Origin: Cristatella mucedo
Lineage: Eukaryota > Bryozoa > Phylactolaemata > Cristatellidae
NCBI GenBank assembly: GCA_009760855.2
Contig: WPIO01000005.1
Location: 7,660,001 to 7,724,000 of the forward strand
DNA: 64,000 nt
Direction: 5' to 3'
Of this stretch, positions 43,501 to 57,700 are shown piece after piece. Within the stretch, counting starts at the first letter, position 1, and every line of letters starts with the position of its first letter. The notes beneath the pieces were generated by a model. It was given only the letters and a program-made list of their open reading frames with translations. It was not told where the DNA came from and searched no databases. A program made the translations under genes and the position numbers.

Positions 43501-46500
43501 TATAGGATTATGGGATGGCCCAGTTTAGATACCAAAGGTTGTGCTTAGGTTTAAAGCACACAAGACTGTTCTTTCAGTTCGAGTGACATACTGATTACTC
43601 TTGATCATTGTATCCTTGCCTCAGCGATTAGGCATAGTAGAGTTTCGACGCAGCTGAAACTAAGAAAAATAAAGGTTTGCAGCAGGCAATGGTATATTGC
43701 CTACCGCACTGGTGAAACCTAAGACAAAGGCCGTAAAATTCAGCATCCTACCTCTCATACCACCCGAGTTTAGGCATTAGAACTAACAAAGTCGGCTGGT
43801 AAGCCCACGGTAATTTGACAAGTTTGACTGACAAGATTGCAAGACGGTTCAATAAGTGGCCAAGTGATTCGTGACAAAATATTTTGAATCCCAATTTCAA
43901 TATTTCATGCAGTAGCACTCGACCATGCCGTTTGCACTTTAGTCTAAGTTTTTGCACGACAGTCCCACAACTACAGAATGCTGTAATGAATATGGTGAGA
44001 CTTCTGAGGAAGGAGCGAGATTTGCAGTCTCTCTCACAACCAGAGATACCTGGGGATGATACAGCGGCCTCCAGTGTACAACACAAAGTCCTGACATAGC
44101 TATAATAAAACAAGTTATCATTCAGGTATGCATAGTTGATATTAATCTCTATATAAAAAAAAAGATGTGTCCGATGGCTCAGAAGCCCACCTGAAACATA
44201 GCCGATCGTTTTCTGAATGACCAAATTACCATAAAAATCTTTCATAATTCCGCGTGAGAACGATAGAATTTCAATGAATTATTAACTTCAAAGTGTCTAC
44301 CCCCTTATATAATCTTTGTGTAGGATAGAATTTCAATGGATTATAACCTTCAAAGTGTCCACCCCTTATATAATCTTTGTGCAGGAACTTTTCCGAAGTG
44401 AAAATGGATCAAAATTGTGAACCAAACCTAGAGTAAATTAAGGACTAAGTTAACTTGCAATTATAGACACTTTCAAAAGCAGCTAAATTCATAACCATGA
44501 CAGCACAGTGACACCTACATGTCCATTTTTTATTTGCTTCTAGTGTCAGGCATTGGCTCAAATGAAGTGTTCTGTGCATTCAAATTTAATCCCAGCACTC
44601 TTGTCATTATTACTGCACAGTTGTGTACACAGGCTCATCAAATTAGATTACACAAGACTATATCTAGTTATCTACAGATACACGAATCATGATTAATCAA
44701 ACGGCTGTTTGCACTTGCAGGGGAGGGGGCGGCACACTTTCGCTGATCGAACCGAGTAATGTTTGCCGAGCAAGAGCAGGCAGGATTGTCAGTTGGTAGG
44801 CAGAAACGCCTGTCCATGAGTGGGTGTGCTACATGTTCAATGGCAGTGCTATATCTCTAGGTGGATGGTAGGTGCTCGACATACAGCTGAATCAAGCGGT
44901 CACCAGCGATAGGTAGATATCAGTCATATTTCCTGGGCACAAAACATGCGCCCATAATTTCTACATTGAATTGCACGGGCTCTATACTAGCATACACAGT
45001 AAATACCGATAGACGAATCAAATCAATCAAACTGCTTAAAGACACCGCCTTTGGAAGCAGTCGTCGAGATTGAGCTACAGAATATTACAGCACACTTAAT
45101 GCAAGCTGGATGCTTACCACATCTTCTGGTATAGTGAAATGGCAAAGCGTAAGAAGGCCATTGCGTAGCATCTACAGCAGTAACATACCAATGACAGACA
45201 ATAAAGAAGAAAACACGTGATAACAACATTGTACACAAACATGCAGTAGTTGAACAGTCCGTGCACAAGCACAAAGAAGAGCAAATCATGCCAATCCAAA
45301 TACCAGTTAGTTTAAGATGGGCTCAAGTTTTGTCAATAGCTACGATTTCGGTATTATTGTAATTTATTTATTATTTGTCATTTATTCCAAAAGTTAGTAG
45401 CACCCACGTGCATGTACGAACGTGGTAAATCTAAGCTGCGATTTAGTTAAGGAAATTTGTGGAGCTGGAGAGCCGAGAAGGATCAACACAGTGGTACAGC
45501 TACATGCTGTCAACACAGTGGTACAGCTATATGCTGTGCGCATAGATATTTTAGCCTTAGCTGTACTTAGCGTTTGCATCAAAAAAAGGTAGTGCATACA
45601 TTTTGAAAAGTATCGGATCTAGAAAAGACCTCTGGGGTACCTATCACTTTATAGGTTCTTTGTTAGCCGTTGATATCTATAATAATAATAATAATAATGC
45701 ACTTGATAAAGCGCCCTCCGGGAACTCAATCTCTTTCTAGGCACTCTACATTTGCTGCAAAGGGAACGCTATTGAATGGTGAGTAATATCATGCTTGATA
45801 AACAACATGAATAACATGGTTAGGGGTGACATGCACTGGGTCAGCCTGCAAGTGTGGTTAGTGGCCGCATGCAGAGTCATTACACATAAGCACATGAAGG
45901 ACGAATCACAGGGATCCACTATATGCTGTCCTAAATAAGTGTATTTAAGTTTTTTAAATGTGGTCAAGTCAGGGGATGTTCTGATGCAAGTCAGGGGTGA
46001 GTTCCAGGCTCTGGGAGGATACGAACTAAATGCACGGTCTCCAAAGGATTTGATATTTGTACGAGGTATTGGTAAACTATTGGATTCCAAAAAGCAGGTG
46101 GTACGATGCTTGGTCTGGTGGAGGAGTAGATCTGAGAGATAGGCTGGAGCCAAAGAATAAAGTGACCTAAAAAAGTGAGCGACAAAACCTTGAAGTCAAT
46201 CCGTTGCTTGACTGGTAGCCAGTGCAGGCCGGCGAGAAGTGGTGTGATGTGGCAACTGCGACGCTCACGACAGACAAGCCTAGCTGCAGATGCGACACCA
46301 ACTGTAAGTGCCTGAGTGCATAGGCTGGTAGGCCAAAAAGCAGTGGGTTACAAAAGTCAAGACGGGATGTCACAAATGCATGGACCAATTTAGATTTAGT
46401 GTCTCCGCCTAAACAAGCCCGAATTTTAGCAATATTATGTAGCTGCAAGTAGGCAGACTAGACTGTGATGTGGTCGTCCAATAAAAAGTAACTTTGGAAC

Positions 46501-49500
46501 ATCACACCTACATTTCGTGCAGATTCACCAGAAGATGTGCTGGCAGAGTCGATTTTGAGCGTTAGCCTTTCCAATTTCTGAATCACACTTGGTTTGCCCA
46601 TAACCAGTAAGTTGATTGTATCATCATTCAATTTAAGAAAGTTTGCTGCCATCAATTCCCTGCTTCAGAGCATGGCCACTGGCAATTTGCAGGCTAAGTC
46701 CAGAGTAATCACAAGCTAGAAATTGCTGAAAATATAACACCAATGATCGCAAGGATTGGGGGTTTTGACTTCACACAAAACAGGTGCCGCCAGACTGGAA
46801 CAATAATGGCTAGTCTGCGGATTCTAGTTCAGCTAGCATGCTGACAGACTCGAAAACACTGTTGATGAAGATCTTACTCTGCTGCCTTCAGCCTGGATTA
46901 GCTATAGCCTGGAAGAATTATGAGGGAAGTGTGTCACATCTTATCGATAGGGTATTCTATCTTTAGTTATTAATTCTAGTAAAGCATAGGAACAGCAGGA
47001 CGTTCCATTTTTACACAAACGACAGCAGCCACTTCAACAGTGATCAAAACGACTGACTGCAAGCCAAAGTGAGCATTATTTCAGCAAAAATCGAATACAG
47101 GCGCTTATAGCCAGTACACCTACTGTCTTCTCACGCTCGTGTCTCTGCATGCCGTCAAAAAGAGTGCGGACCACATGCCTACAAGCATTAAGAATAGACG
47201 CTGCTAGAAACAACGTTTGGACTGTGCTACATAGAGTAACCATCACATTATTATCACCACAGCCAAGATCACCTGGTATGCCCATGTTGCTACACAAAGA
47301 CTAACCTGCAACAGCTATATCCTTTGCCTTGTTCATCAACTAATGCATCAATGCAGCAACCTTACAGACTATTTAGGACTTTTATTATGCCAATGAAGAG
47401 TTCCACCAAAGTACCAGCAAACGCCAAACTAGCATATCAGGAAGAATTTCTGGAGATTTTCTGGAGATAATTTCTGTTAGCTAAATATTAGCATATGGAT
47501 ACTCTAAATCCATAGCTATTAACATTCGAAAATCAATGCATCGTTGGAAATAGCTCACATGCATCTACAATAGCCTACACGGATACGCACGAAGCAGCAT
47601 CACGGGTGAACAAAAAGACAAAAAGCATATTTCAATAACCGGTTGTCCTCAAGTCTAACGCAGTGATGCAATACAGTTCCAAACTTACTTGTAACTTTCA
47701 GTTTAGTATAGCCAAAAGACTAAGATTCGAACGACAGATTCTGCAATCAGTGGTAACTAAATGTTTGTTTTCAGATTACACATCTTTTTTAAGTTATAAT
47801 CCTGAGAGAGCCAATATTCCTTTGGTAAAAATACATGAACCTATGGCGGACCTGCGCCCGGTACAAAATGTGGGGAGAGTGTCGGACAAGTGTGTTATGT
47901 CGATGCTAAAAACACGTGAAATTCCTCAAGTATAAGACAAGTCAATTCATTTATGCCTATGATGGACATGCGAAAGCACATTACTTGGATTTTAAGGAGT
48001 TTGCCAATAAACTGACAGCTTCATAATAAGTGGGCTTAAGTCATTCATAAGCTCTATAATACCCCACAATGAAAGCTGCTAGAGCTACCTAATCAAAGAT
48101 ATAATATAAAATCAACTATCACGATTCAGCTTCACAATTCTAATTCCCTACAAGTAACAACATAATATAATATAATTCATTTCTATAGTTCCTTAAGAGA
48201 ACTAAATCTATATTCAGGCACTTCACATATGCTACGGGGCTCGAGCCCACGACATCGGACATCGAATACATTCATCTTGACCTCAGTTCGAGGCGAGCAC
48301 CTTACCCACTGGGCCAAACCAGGGTGGCTGCATTCACTTAGATAAATATAACTATGTGCCATACTGCAAGGGCCAATAAAGGGCATTGTTATTCATAGGG
48401 AATAGCAAAAATCCAAGAACACGTATCTTTTCCAAGAATGTACATTTGACATAAATTAGTATACTAAAAAATACCTGTGCATGAGGTTTGACGTGTGGTC
48501 CTGTTTCTGAACCAACAGCTTAGAAAGGGCAAATGCTAGGCATAAAAGGTGGCCTCTAAGGATAATTCAGCAAGGTACTCTGTCATTGAAATGCCGTGGG
48601 CCCCAACAAATTAGGGAAATATCGACCACATTGCACCATGAAGTACAATTTCAAGACATGCTGCTAACTGCTCTTGCACCTACTGAGTTCCTTTCCCAGT
48701 CATAATTCAACTGATCTTTTTTGCTACTTATATATTCAACTGTTCTTCTAGTCCAAAGTATACTACTTTTGCTTTGCTACAGGCTGTCACCACCATTGGA
48801 TATTCAAAGCTGCTCATGTTTTGCAAGTGCTAAAGGAAACACTCCAGCATAACAAAGCATAGTCACTGCGAATGATTGAGATACATATAATTTTTGGTCA
48901 CGTCGCACAAAATGGCCAAATTGAGATCTGCCGAAGCATGTGAACAGATGCTGAGCAGTGATGGCCGATGCAAATGGCAACAATAGGCTACAATGGGTGC
49001 AAATGAAGCACAGCAAAGTCTCGGCAATGTGAATAACAGCTTCCTCTGAGTCCGACGTTTTTATTCAGGGTCGATCATAGGCCAAGCAGTACAGCTGCAC
49101 ATCTTGTGTCATGTAAGTTTGAAATCTAATAGTTTATAAGAAAATATTGAATGGTGACCTCTTCTTGACCCTCTCAGTTATCCTAATAGATCTCAGTCCC
49201 CAATAAGTGCCAAAATACATTCTTAAAAGCACTGTACCAACCGCGGTTCATTTGTTGTTGTGGTTTCTCCAAGCCTTTGCATAAATGAGCCTGGTGGCTG
49301 ACAAGATTTGAATGAGATTTTTCTGCCTGCGGATTTAGTTCAAATAAAGCTTGTATTGCCCCCATGCTTGTTAAGCCAGGAAGAAAAACAGCAAGACTAC
49401 TCACGACAGATATAAGACAGCACCATAACGGAGTAGCCCTAACAGAGAACCATATTTGATTAAAAGAATGCCGAATGATGCTCGTGAAGTAATGAATTGT

Positions 49501-52500
49501 CGATGCTTTCAATGCACTTATGCGATTACAAGTAAATGTATCTATTCGACCTGTCAGCAAATTTTTCTAGATAACAATTTCAACAAAACGAATCTTGGCA
49601 TTTGCTGCATCTCCGAAAGCAACTTTCACAAGTGCATTAAAACCTCAAAACCACGACCCTCTTGCCATGCTGAATGAGCTGAAGCTACAACTATAGCTGC
49701 CAGAAGTGCATTGAAACGTCACAAAAACTTAGACGACCAGATTGCAGAAACCACTGCAGCTGCGGCAGCAATACAGTTACCATCCACAATTTGACTGCTA
49801 CACAATAAGCATTACATTCACCGTCGGATTATTAAGTGGTATTTCTCACTTAATGCCAGATAGACCTGAAGAAAACAGTAATCAATCATATTTATGTTTA
49901 AGAGCCAACAAATAACCACAATACTGAACAAACTATGCACCCTAATATTGCCTAAAATAAGATACAACTATGAAGTAGTGATAATATCAGAAAACTGCAT
50001 CGCTTATTGTAAAGCAAAAACTCAAGAACAATGCACATTTTAGACCAGAATTTATATTTCAGAGATGAGAGTAGTTGTTCTCGAATACCAGAAGCGCAAA
50101 GGGTAGACGAGATGTTTAAGATCATTGACACTGCCAGAGGTCGCAGGGGATATTACTCACAAGGAGCAGGAAGTAGCATTACGTGGGATGTCTGAAAGTT
50201 ACTTACCTAAGCTCATGAGGAGGAAGATGTTTGTTCACATTATTGCTCTTCACCAGGTAAAACATCGATGCGCTACAACGAGTGACCACCAACACAACGT
50301 GTAAGGTAATCAACCCATGAGCTACATCAGATGCTGAAATCCCAATGACCTGGCTGAGCCTGGATGAACTCAACCACAATTAAACTGTGCAATGGCTAGG
50401 CACGAACTGCTTTAAATTTAAACAGGCTGATCGTCTAATAAAGAACAAGTAAACTACAAGCAATAGACAGTCAATTTCTATGTACAGTGCGCTCAAAAAA
50501 AAAAGTATTAAGACAGCAATGTTCAGTATGCTTTAAAGCACAAGTAATGACAGCTGCATCAGATACCACGACAGTCGCAGAAGTGCCTATACATGTACAT
50601 CAGTAAATAACGTTGACGATACTATCAGTACACACATGCACTGAACGAAATATGAAAAGGAAATATTTGAGTGTATATTATTTATCTAGCTTAATTTTAA
50701 TTTTTAATGTTCTACCATGAGGCTGCTCCTATTTATTTCCAATGGCATGTTGGCTTTGATGTGGCTGTATATGATTAACCATCAACCATTATCCTCGGCT
50801 TCTCCCAACTGGCAAGATGGCAAGACATACAGCTGCAGACTTAAAACTAACAACAATAGGTCTCAGTCGTAGCTCTCATACATTCTACGAATATGCAGGC
50901 GGTTGAAGGTCCAGTGCTTACTTCTTCAAGCAATTGGGCTGTGACCGATGCCAGCTTAACATGACACGAAACAGCAATCCAGTTTCCTCTGCATTTCGGA
51001 AAAGAACTAGTGACTGAATATAACTGAGGAGACAGGAGAAACAAAACCAGTCCTGATTTTTTACAGTAGCCCATGGCTTGGTCCTGTCGTCTGCAACTGG
51101 CAAATAACAACACGGTTTTCTGCTGATCACAAAAGAAGCCACATAATTGCACCGAGTCAATGCCTTAGCAAATAAGTGTTCTAGCACGATGATGTGTCAA
51201 TGCCTGCCCTGTTGAAATGGCTTACTCTTGCCTCTGGCATTAGTTCAAATCCTAAGAATACATAAGTGTATCTTTCTTCCTTTCTAGTGCTAAGCATGAA
51301 GATTGCCAGGGATGACATGCTCCTCACTCATAATGCCGGAGCAATTTCTCATCAGCATTTAATATAGCTACCGGGGTTATACAAATAGCTGAGGATCTTA
51401 TACTTTTTTGCTATAAAGCATACCAAAGTCTTTCGATGGTGTTCAGATCAGTACTCATGCTTGGCACTACAGTCAATGGAGGATACCAACGATCCGGACC
51501 ATTGTCGTAAAAACTCTCTCATTGTGTTGTGTTTAGGATCGTTCACATATTGCAATATAAAATCTAGCCCTTTCAGGGCCATCACACTTATATACCGAAA
51601 CTGCTTACAATAAGTACGTATGCTACTTTATAAGGACATCTAGGCGACAGAGCCATGTTGCTAGCTGCTGTGCAATAGCCCCGCTCCATCATCCACCACT
51701 ACCAAAACTTCTTGTCTCCTGAAGGCAGTCACCGTAGTATGCTTCACCAATGTTGAGCTTCACAATAGCTCTCCTGCCAGTATTGAAAATAATGAACTTC
51801 GATTCATCAGTCAACTCTTTGCCAGTCAGTTAAGGTCGGTTTGGGGTGGCTGATAGCCCATTACAGGTAGATTAATTTTTGCCTTTTAGAAAGTCGTGGT
51901 CTACGATGGGAAATCCTCGAAAGTATACCTTGCTTGCTTAGCCTCAGCAGAACGTTCCGTCAAGCCCTGCCATAAGCAGATGTGTCCTGGCAACACTTTT
52001 AAATTCTCATGTGCTACATGTTCTCTAAGGCTTGCATTTTATGACCAACTCATCCCAATCGTCAGTCAGCTTAAGACGACGATACTGCTCCATTGTTTCC
52101 ACCGTACCGGTTGCAATTACTTCTCAATAATGTACAGTATAAATTGTGTGGAAATCATAAGCGCTCTAGAAATGCATCCCTTGTTATAGCTGCCACATGC
52201 AACCCCTAGATATTTGCTTTCGCGAAAGCATATATCTCTCTTCACTTTGCACATCTCTCAGCCCTTGCTAGCTGCTCTCCGATTTGATAGCAAAGGAAAG
52301 AAATGTAAACTAGCTTTCTCGGAAATGTCACTGAAAGAGAAACACATTCTTACATACACCATTTTAGCGATGTTAACCAAAATAGACTGGATACCATTTT
52401 CAAATGCTGTTCCCATTTCAGGAAGGATTTTTCTAGTATAATTTACTTCTCCTGCTCTTATAAGCAATGAGAACTACTCTATTTAGTACAGATTAATATT

Positions 52501-54655
52501 GGGATTAGTATTGTGTACTGCAACTGAGCCAATCCCATCGAGAGAGTTCTTAATCATCAGAATTACCCCATTTCCAGCAAGCTTCTAATAATTGACTACA
52601 TCTAGATGTAAATTAATAAAATCTTCTAAACAGACCCTACTGCTTATAAATAAGTGCCTGATAAAGATAATGGAATGGCTTCATCTTCTTAAGATCAATA
52701 TAAAAAGATCAATTTAAGATCAAGATGATTCAGATAGAGTGGTAACTAAGACCAAGCAGGTGCAGCGGTGGCAGCAATGCAATAAGGCCTGGTCGGGCCT
52801 AGACCACGAGCCATTGCTGACAGCAGCAGTGGCACCTACTGACCTTCCAGATATCTGTACGTTTGCCTTGTCAGGGTTCTCCCGCATTACATTGCACAGC
52901 AACTGCAATACAATGAAGCTTTCTGTAAACCACGGCTGACCAAGCAAGCAAGGCAGGTCGAGATCGTCACAGCAATTGATGCACTCAGAATTTTAAATTA
53001 CCCTTCAGGCTTAGTACGAGAAAATTTCTTACGATAAGAACGTGCAAGCATTATTCACTCAATATCAATCAAAAGCATCAACAATTAGGATGTGCACAAG
53101 GGAAGGGAAAGAACGTAGAACGCAAGTCAGGCAACAAGAAGAGGGAATGTGTGAAAGTTACAAAGTAAGTATCTATAAGTTGCATATACCTTCAGAGCTT
53201 CAAAGCGCTGCCTCAACTCGGTGTCTCGCTGCTCACGTAGAAAGGTAAAGAGGTTGTTCAGGCATTCCACAGCTGCTTCAGGCCTGTCGGCATATGCACG
53301 TAAAGACTCCACAATTTGAGATGCATTGGCATCACCGGTCACCTGAATGGGAACGATACAGAAAAATTAGCACTATCAACATTAATAAAAACTTGCAGTA
53401 ATCCATGGAGCAAAGTTGTTTGCATGCGAAATGGCTGCCTGTAAAAGCAACATGTTCTTGTTCTGGAGACCTAACCATGAGGAAATAGCAATGCTTGTTA
53501 TATGCAGCTCAACACTGGGTAGAACCTAGACAAGCAGGCTAAGTCCACCATAAAGACTGTCAGCTAATGAACAGGCCGAGAGACCAAAGAAGCATTTAAG
53601 TAGAGATTCAATTTTATAAAGAGTGGTAGCAAAACTGCCTGCCTACCTACATAATTCACTCATTGGCTAGTGGAAGGATGCAATACAAGAAGCAAGCATT
53701 GCAAAAATAAAAGCAAGTCCTTGAATGACTGTGAGTCTTTATGGTAAGGCTCAACGACCTCGGTCGTAAAGAGCAAGCACCTTACCTCTATCATGGCAGG
53801 AGATGGCTACGACCCACCAAGGATAATATTACGTGATCCAAACACCCACGTGTCACTACACTTAACACTAAAAAGCAGAGAGTGGCGCTTCAAAGCGCCA
53901 TTTTCATCTGCCAGGTTCAAGCTAAAAGCCAGCAGACTGCCAGTGAGAAGTTGGTGGGCTAGGGTCTGGAGTAGACTGTACGAGCAAATACTTCTTCCCT
54001 GGATTATACAGAAAAACAGACCTCTTCTGTTCTAAATTCATAAAGCAGATTTTCTGATGTGGGTAGGGGCAACATGGCTATGGACTACAAAAGAATGGAG
54101 AAGAGTGATATGGAGCTGGATTCGCCAATTTAGATGTACGTAAAATTACCTGTGTCACAAGCCCGTAAAGGTTTCAATGATTGTCATCAAAAAAAGGGAA
54201 AATATGGATGCTAGGGGTTAGCATTTCGGGCATGCTACTGTAGTGTTCGACGACTTGAATCTGATATAAAGCATCATGACAAGAGATGTCAATTTAGAAC
54301 TCCAAGAAAGAATAAAATAATTCATTTGTATAGCACATTAAGAGACCGTAATCACTATTCAGGCGCTTTACATGCCACGGGGCTCGAGCCCACGACCTCG
54401 GCCAGACCTTGATTGGGACGAGCACCCTAACCATTGGGCCAAACCAGCTCGGCGAATCCTAATTTCCAACATGATAAATGTTAGCGGATTTAACAGCCTC
54501 ATTTATGTAGCAACAGGTGAGCCTTTACGGCAATCGTCACCGCTTGCAGCAGTGAATAAAGGATCACCCACAGAAGAACTCGAACCCACGACCTGGGTCG
54601 AGAAGAGCAAGCAAGTTGCATGCATGCGCACACGCGAGCAAACACACACGCACAC

Positions 54656-54736
<81 letters not shown>

Positions 54737-57700
54737 GCTAAGGCCCAAGGGCAAATAAAGACCTTCATCACACTGCTACACATAATACATTGTTGGAAAT
54801 GCAGTTGTATGGTACACAGCCGGTTAAACGAATGGCTTGACCAAGGCAATCTCCATAACTCGTGGCGATAGAGTATGTATCCTTGAAGTGGATTGAAGGC
54901 TTAGTGCTAACTAAGGAGGGTCGTATCCCATCTAAAGACTCGGTTTTCCAATTTTCAGGACGTATGGAGAAAGAATATCAGACGTTTATACATGCTTAGT
55001 TTGCTCTATGCCCAAACAGCATAAACAAATAATTGCTAATCGTCGAGGTGATATTTCATTTTTGCAGTAAGAATGAATGAACGTGTACTGAAACTTTGCT
55101 GATAAGTTAGCTGACCTTATTTCATTATGAGGCATGTTTACCTGTTAACCTCACCAACAGTTCCTTGCTTGAGAGCAAGTGTAAGAATGATTATGCTTGA
55201 TGGCTGGCTGGCTGTAACAATCTATGTAGGTCTACTTACTGTCTAAAATAAATAAGACCCTGATTGCTGATGTTATAAAGGCAGAGGTCTATATCCATTA
55301 TTGATGATAGAATCTCCACAAAATGATAGCTGCCAGAACCTACTGTGTAAGAGAAAATAGCTCTGAGCATCTACGCAAAATGGCAGTAGACCAACTTGCC
55401 GTCAGAGTTAACTATTGGAACCAGCACGGGCAGACTTTCAGACAGGAGTCCCTTGACCATTTCTTTCTTAATCTTTCTTCTTTGCATAGGCTATATGGAA
55501 GGATGATTTGCTTACCCTTAAGGCAGGTAGCCGCTGACGAAAGCATGCGTCGTTAGTGCAACCAAGTAGACCAAGGAACTCAAGTGGAGGCCTTCGCCTC
55601 GGCCGCCGTCTACCCGTAGCGGCCAAGGATGGAGAGACGGATGCTGACGCCGACGGCAACCGACAGATTGCAGCATGCTTGCTGCCGGGCCAACAAAAGT
55701 CTCGCAGTGCTGGAATGGGAACCTCCAGATCCCTCTCATCGTCATCGTTGTCATCACTATAGAAGTCCGATCCTGAACAATTGGATGTTCCCTGACCTGA
55801 GGCATCGGCCCTGTAGGTGACAGGATAAGATGCTATACAGCTAGTACAATCGTGGAACAAAAGCAAGACCAAAAATAATACAACAGCATTCACCAAGCCA
55901 ACATACCCAAGTTGGTTCCCAGCACTAATGCTTCGCGTGAGCTTGGCTGATGGCGCAAACTGCCACATCATTGTGGCCGACAGATGCCGTCGTATTGGCG
56001 GAGCAGTAGACCTAGGCTGCAGCTGTAGAGGCTCATTACCCGGAAGGTTCGTCCCCGACAGGTCGAGTGAGACAAGTTCCGTGAGGTTTGAGACCAGATA
56101 GTACAAGTCGTCGTCAGATCTGCCGAAATCTACAGGTTGCTGCTTGGCGTGCGATATGTCAAGGTGCCTGTGCGAGACCGGAATGAAGCAAACAACACTG
56201 GGGAGCTGGTGGTAAATGTCTCCACTCGAGCATTGTTGGCTCTAGCCATCGTAGAGAGGCAGGAAGCTGCCCACTAACTGTAGAGCCAACATGCCTGCTT
56301 TGAGCAATTGGCTGCTATTCAATGTACGGACTAGAAGCACTATGAGTGCTTGTTCGTGGCTATGCTTGGTAGTGTACGAAGTCAAACCTTGTGTCAATAA
56401 GAAGTCAGCCCCTAGGTTGCCTCTACTAAGCTGACACAACAAGCTGACTAGGTCATGAATAACTCAAGCGCTACTATTGGGTTGTGGTTGCTAGGAATGG
56501 TAACCGGTGGTAATTCATCGAAGCACCTGCCATGACCATGCCTAAGGCATTTTGCTCGACCCCAGTCAGGTCATGTCATCAATTTGCACAGCACCACGAA
56601 GAAGAAAGAAGAGCAAGCACACCGGCCAGGCTCGATGGACCGGTTTGAGGCAGTACGCAGGCAGTCGGTCGGTGGCCCCAGCGCTGCTCACCTTAGATGC
56701 GGACAATTGCCGATGAGGGTACGGGCAAATGAGCGCAGCTCGCCAGGCTGCAGCATGCCGTGCACCAGCAGTGACGACAGGCGAGGCAACTCGGCCAGGC
56801 AGAGATCAAGCGAAGTGACCGGCACCGACGAGCCGCTGATGTCGAGGCGCACGAGGCTGCCACCACACGGCAGCAGAAGGGCTCGCAGCAGCGGCACACC
56901 GTGCGGCTGCTGCAGCTGGTGAGCTGTCAGCTCTCGCAGCCGCTTGGCCCCTCGCAGCACGTACTCTCGGCACAGGCCAGGACTCGACCAGCGGCTGCTG
57001 ATGCTGCAGCTGCTGCTACCGCCGCTGCTCACACTGCTGCTGCCGCCGCCGGCGCTGCCGGTTCTGCGGGCCTTCGAGGCAAGCTTTGCTCCGTCCTGTC
57101 TCCTCTGCTCGTTCCGATCGCCAGGCCACTGAGCAGCAGCAGCTGCTTCCGGCGGTGGGGACCCGTTGGAGTCGGCATCGGCATACTCGATTTCGGCTAC
57201 AAAAAGTAGCTCTGGCCGATGTGAGTGCACCTCACCGTCCTGAATCGCCTTGGCGAGTCAGGGCCCACAGATTGGTAGCAAAACGTACAAGCAGTCCAGC
57301 ATCAGAACAATTATTCCTCAACCCTTCCTCACCCCACTCCCTTCCGATTGCAGTGGTGCAAAGGGCTAGTAACTGCTTGGTAGTGATTGGAAACTGAAGG
57401 ATATTGGTTGGTGAGAAGGCCCGGTCCAGCAAATAAAATGTTCATACAGCCATCCATTAAAATTCACGACGACCTGCCTCAATGCAGAAACTGTCACTTG
57501 AGCTTACCCAACTAATTTTTAACTCAATGCATTCATGCAATTCACGGAAATTTATTTCCTGTGCATTTCAGTCAAACAGACAAAGGGTACTTTCTGGACT
57601 GGGCCTCTGCCGGTAGTAGCTCCAAGCATAGCCTTGCATACGAAGGCATAAAGGCAGTAGAATTCACTGCTTTAAAGGGGGTGGCATGCTCCTGAGTGGC

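Noticed and set aside
50847-51187. Additional exon of the ZYG11/ZER1-like gene
   Set aside because: No acceptor/donor pair keeps phase with the neighbouring exons; 48475-48555 does.
54372-54871. Long frames rich in His-Thr or Val-Cys
   Set aside because: They are translations of the (CA)n microsatellite and are open in several frames on both strands.
55518-55805. Alternative reading frame of the host exon
   Set aside because: It lacks the family motif LEFLGLLGC and ends at the splice site with a stop; the other frame joins in phase on both sides.
56584-57397. Plus-strand frames opposite the host exons
   Set aside because: GC-rich shadows of the minus-strand exons; no family resemblance, and the minus-strand reading splices correctly into a known family.
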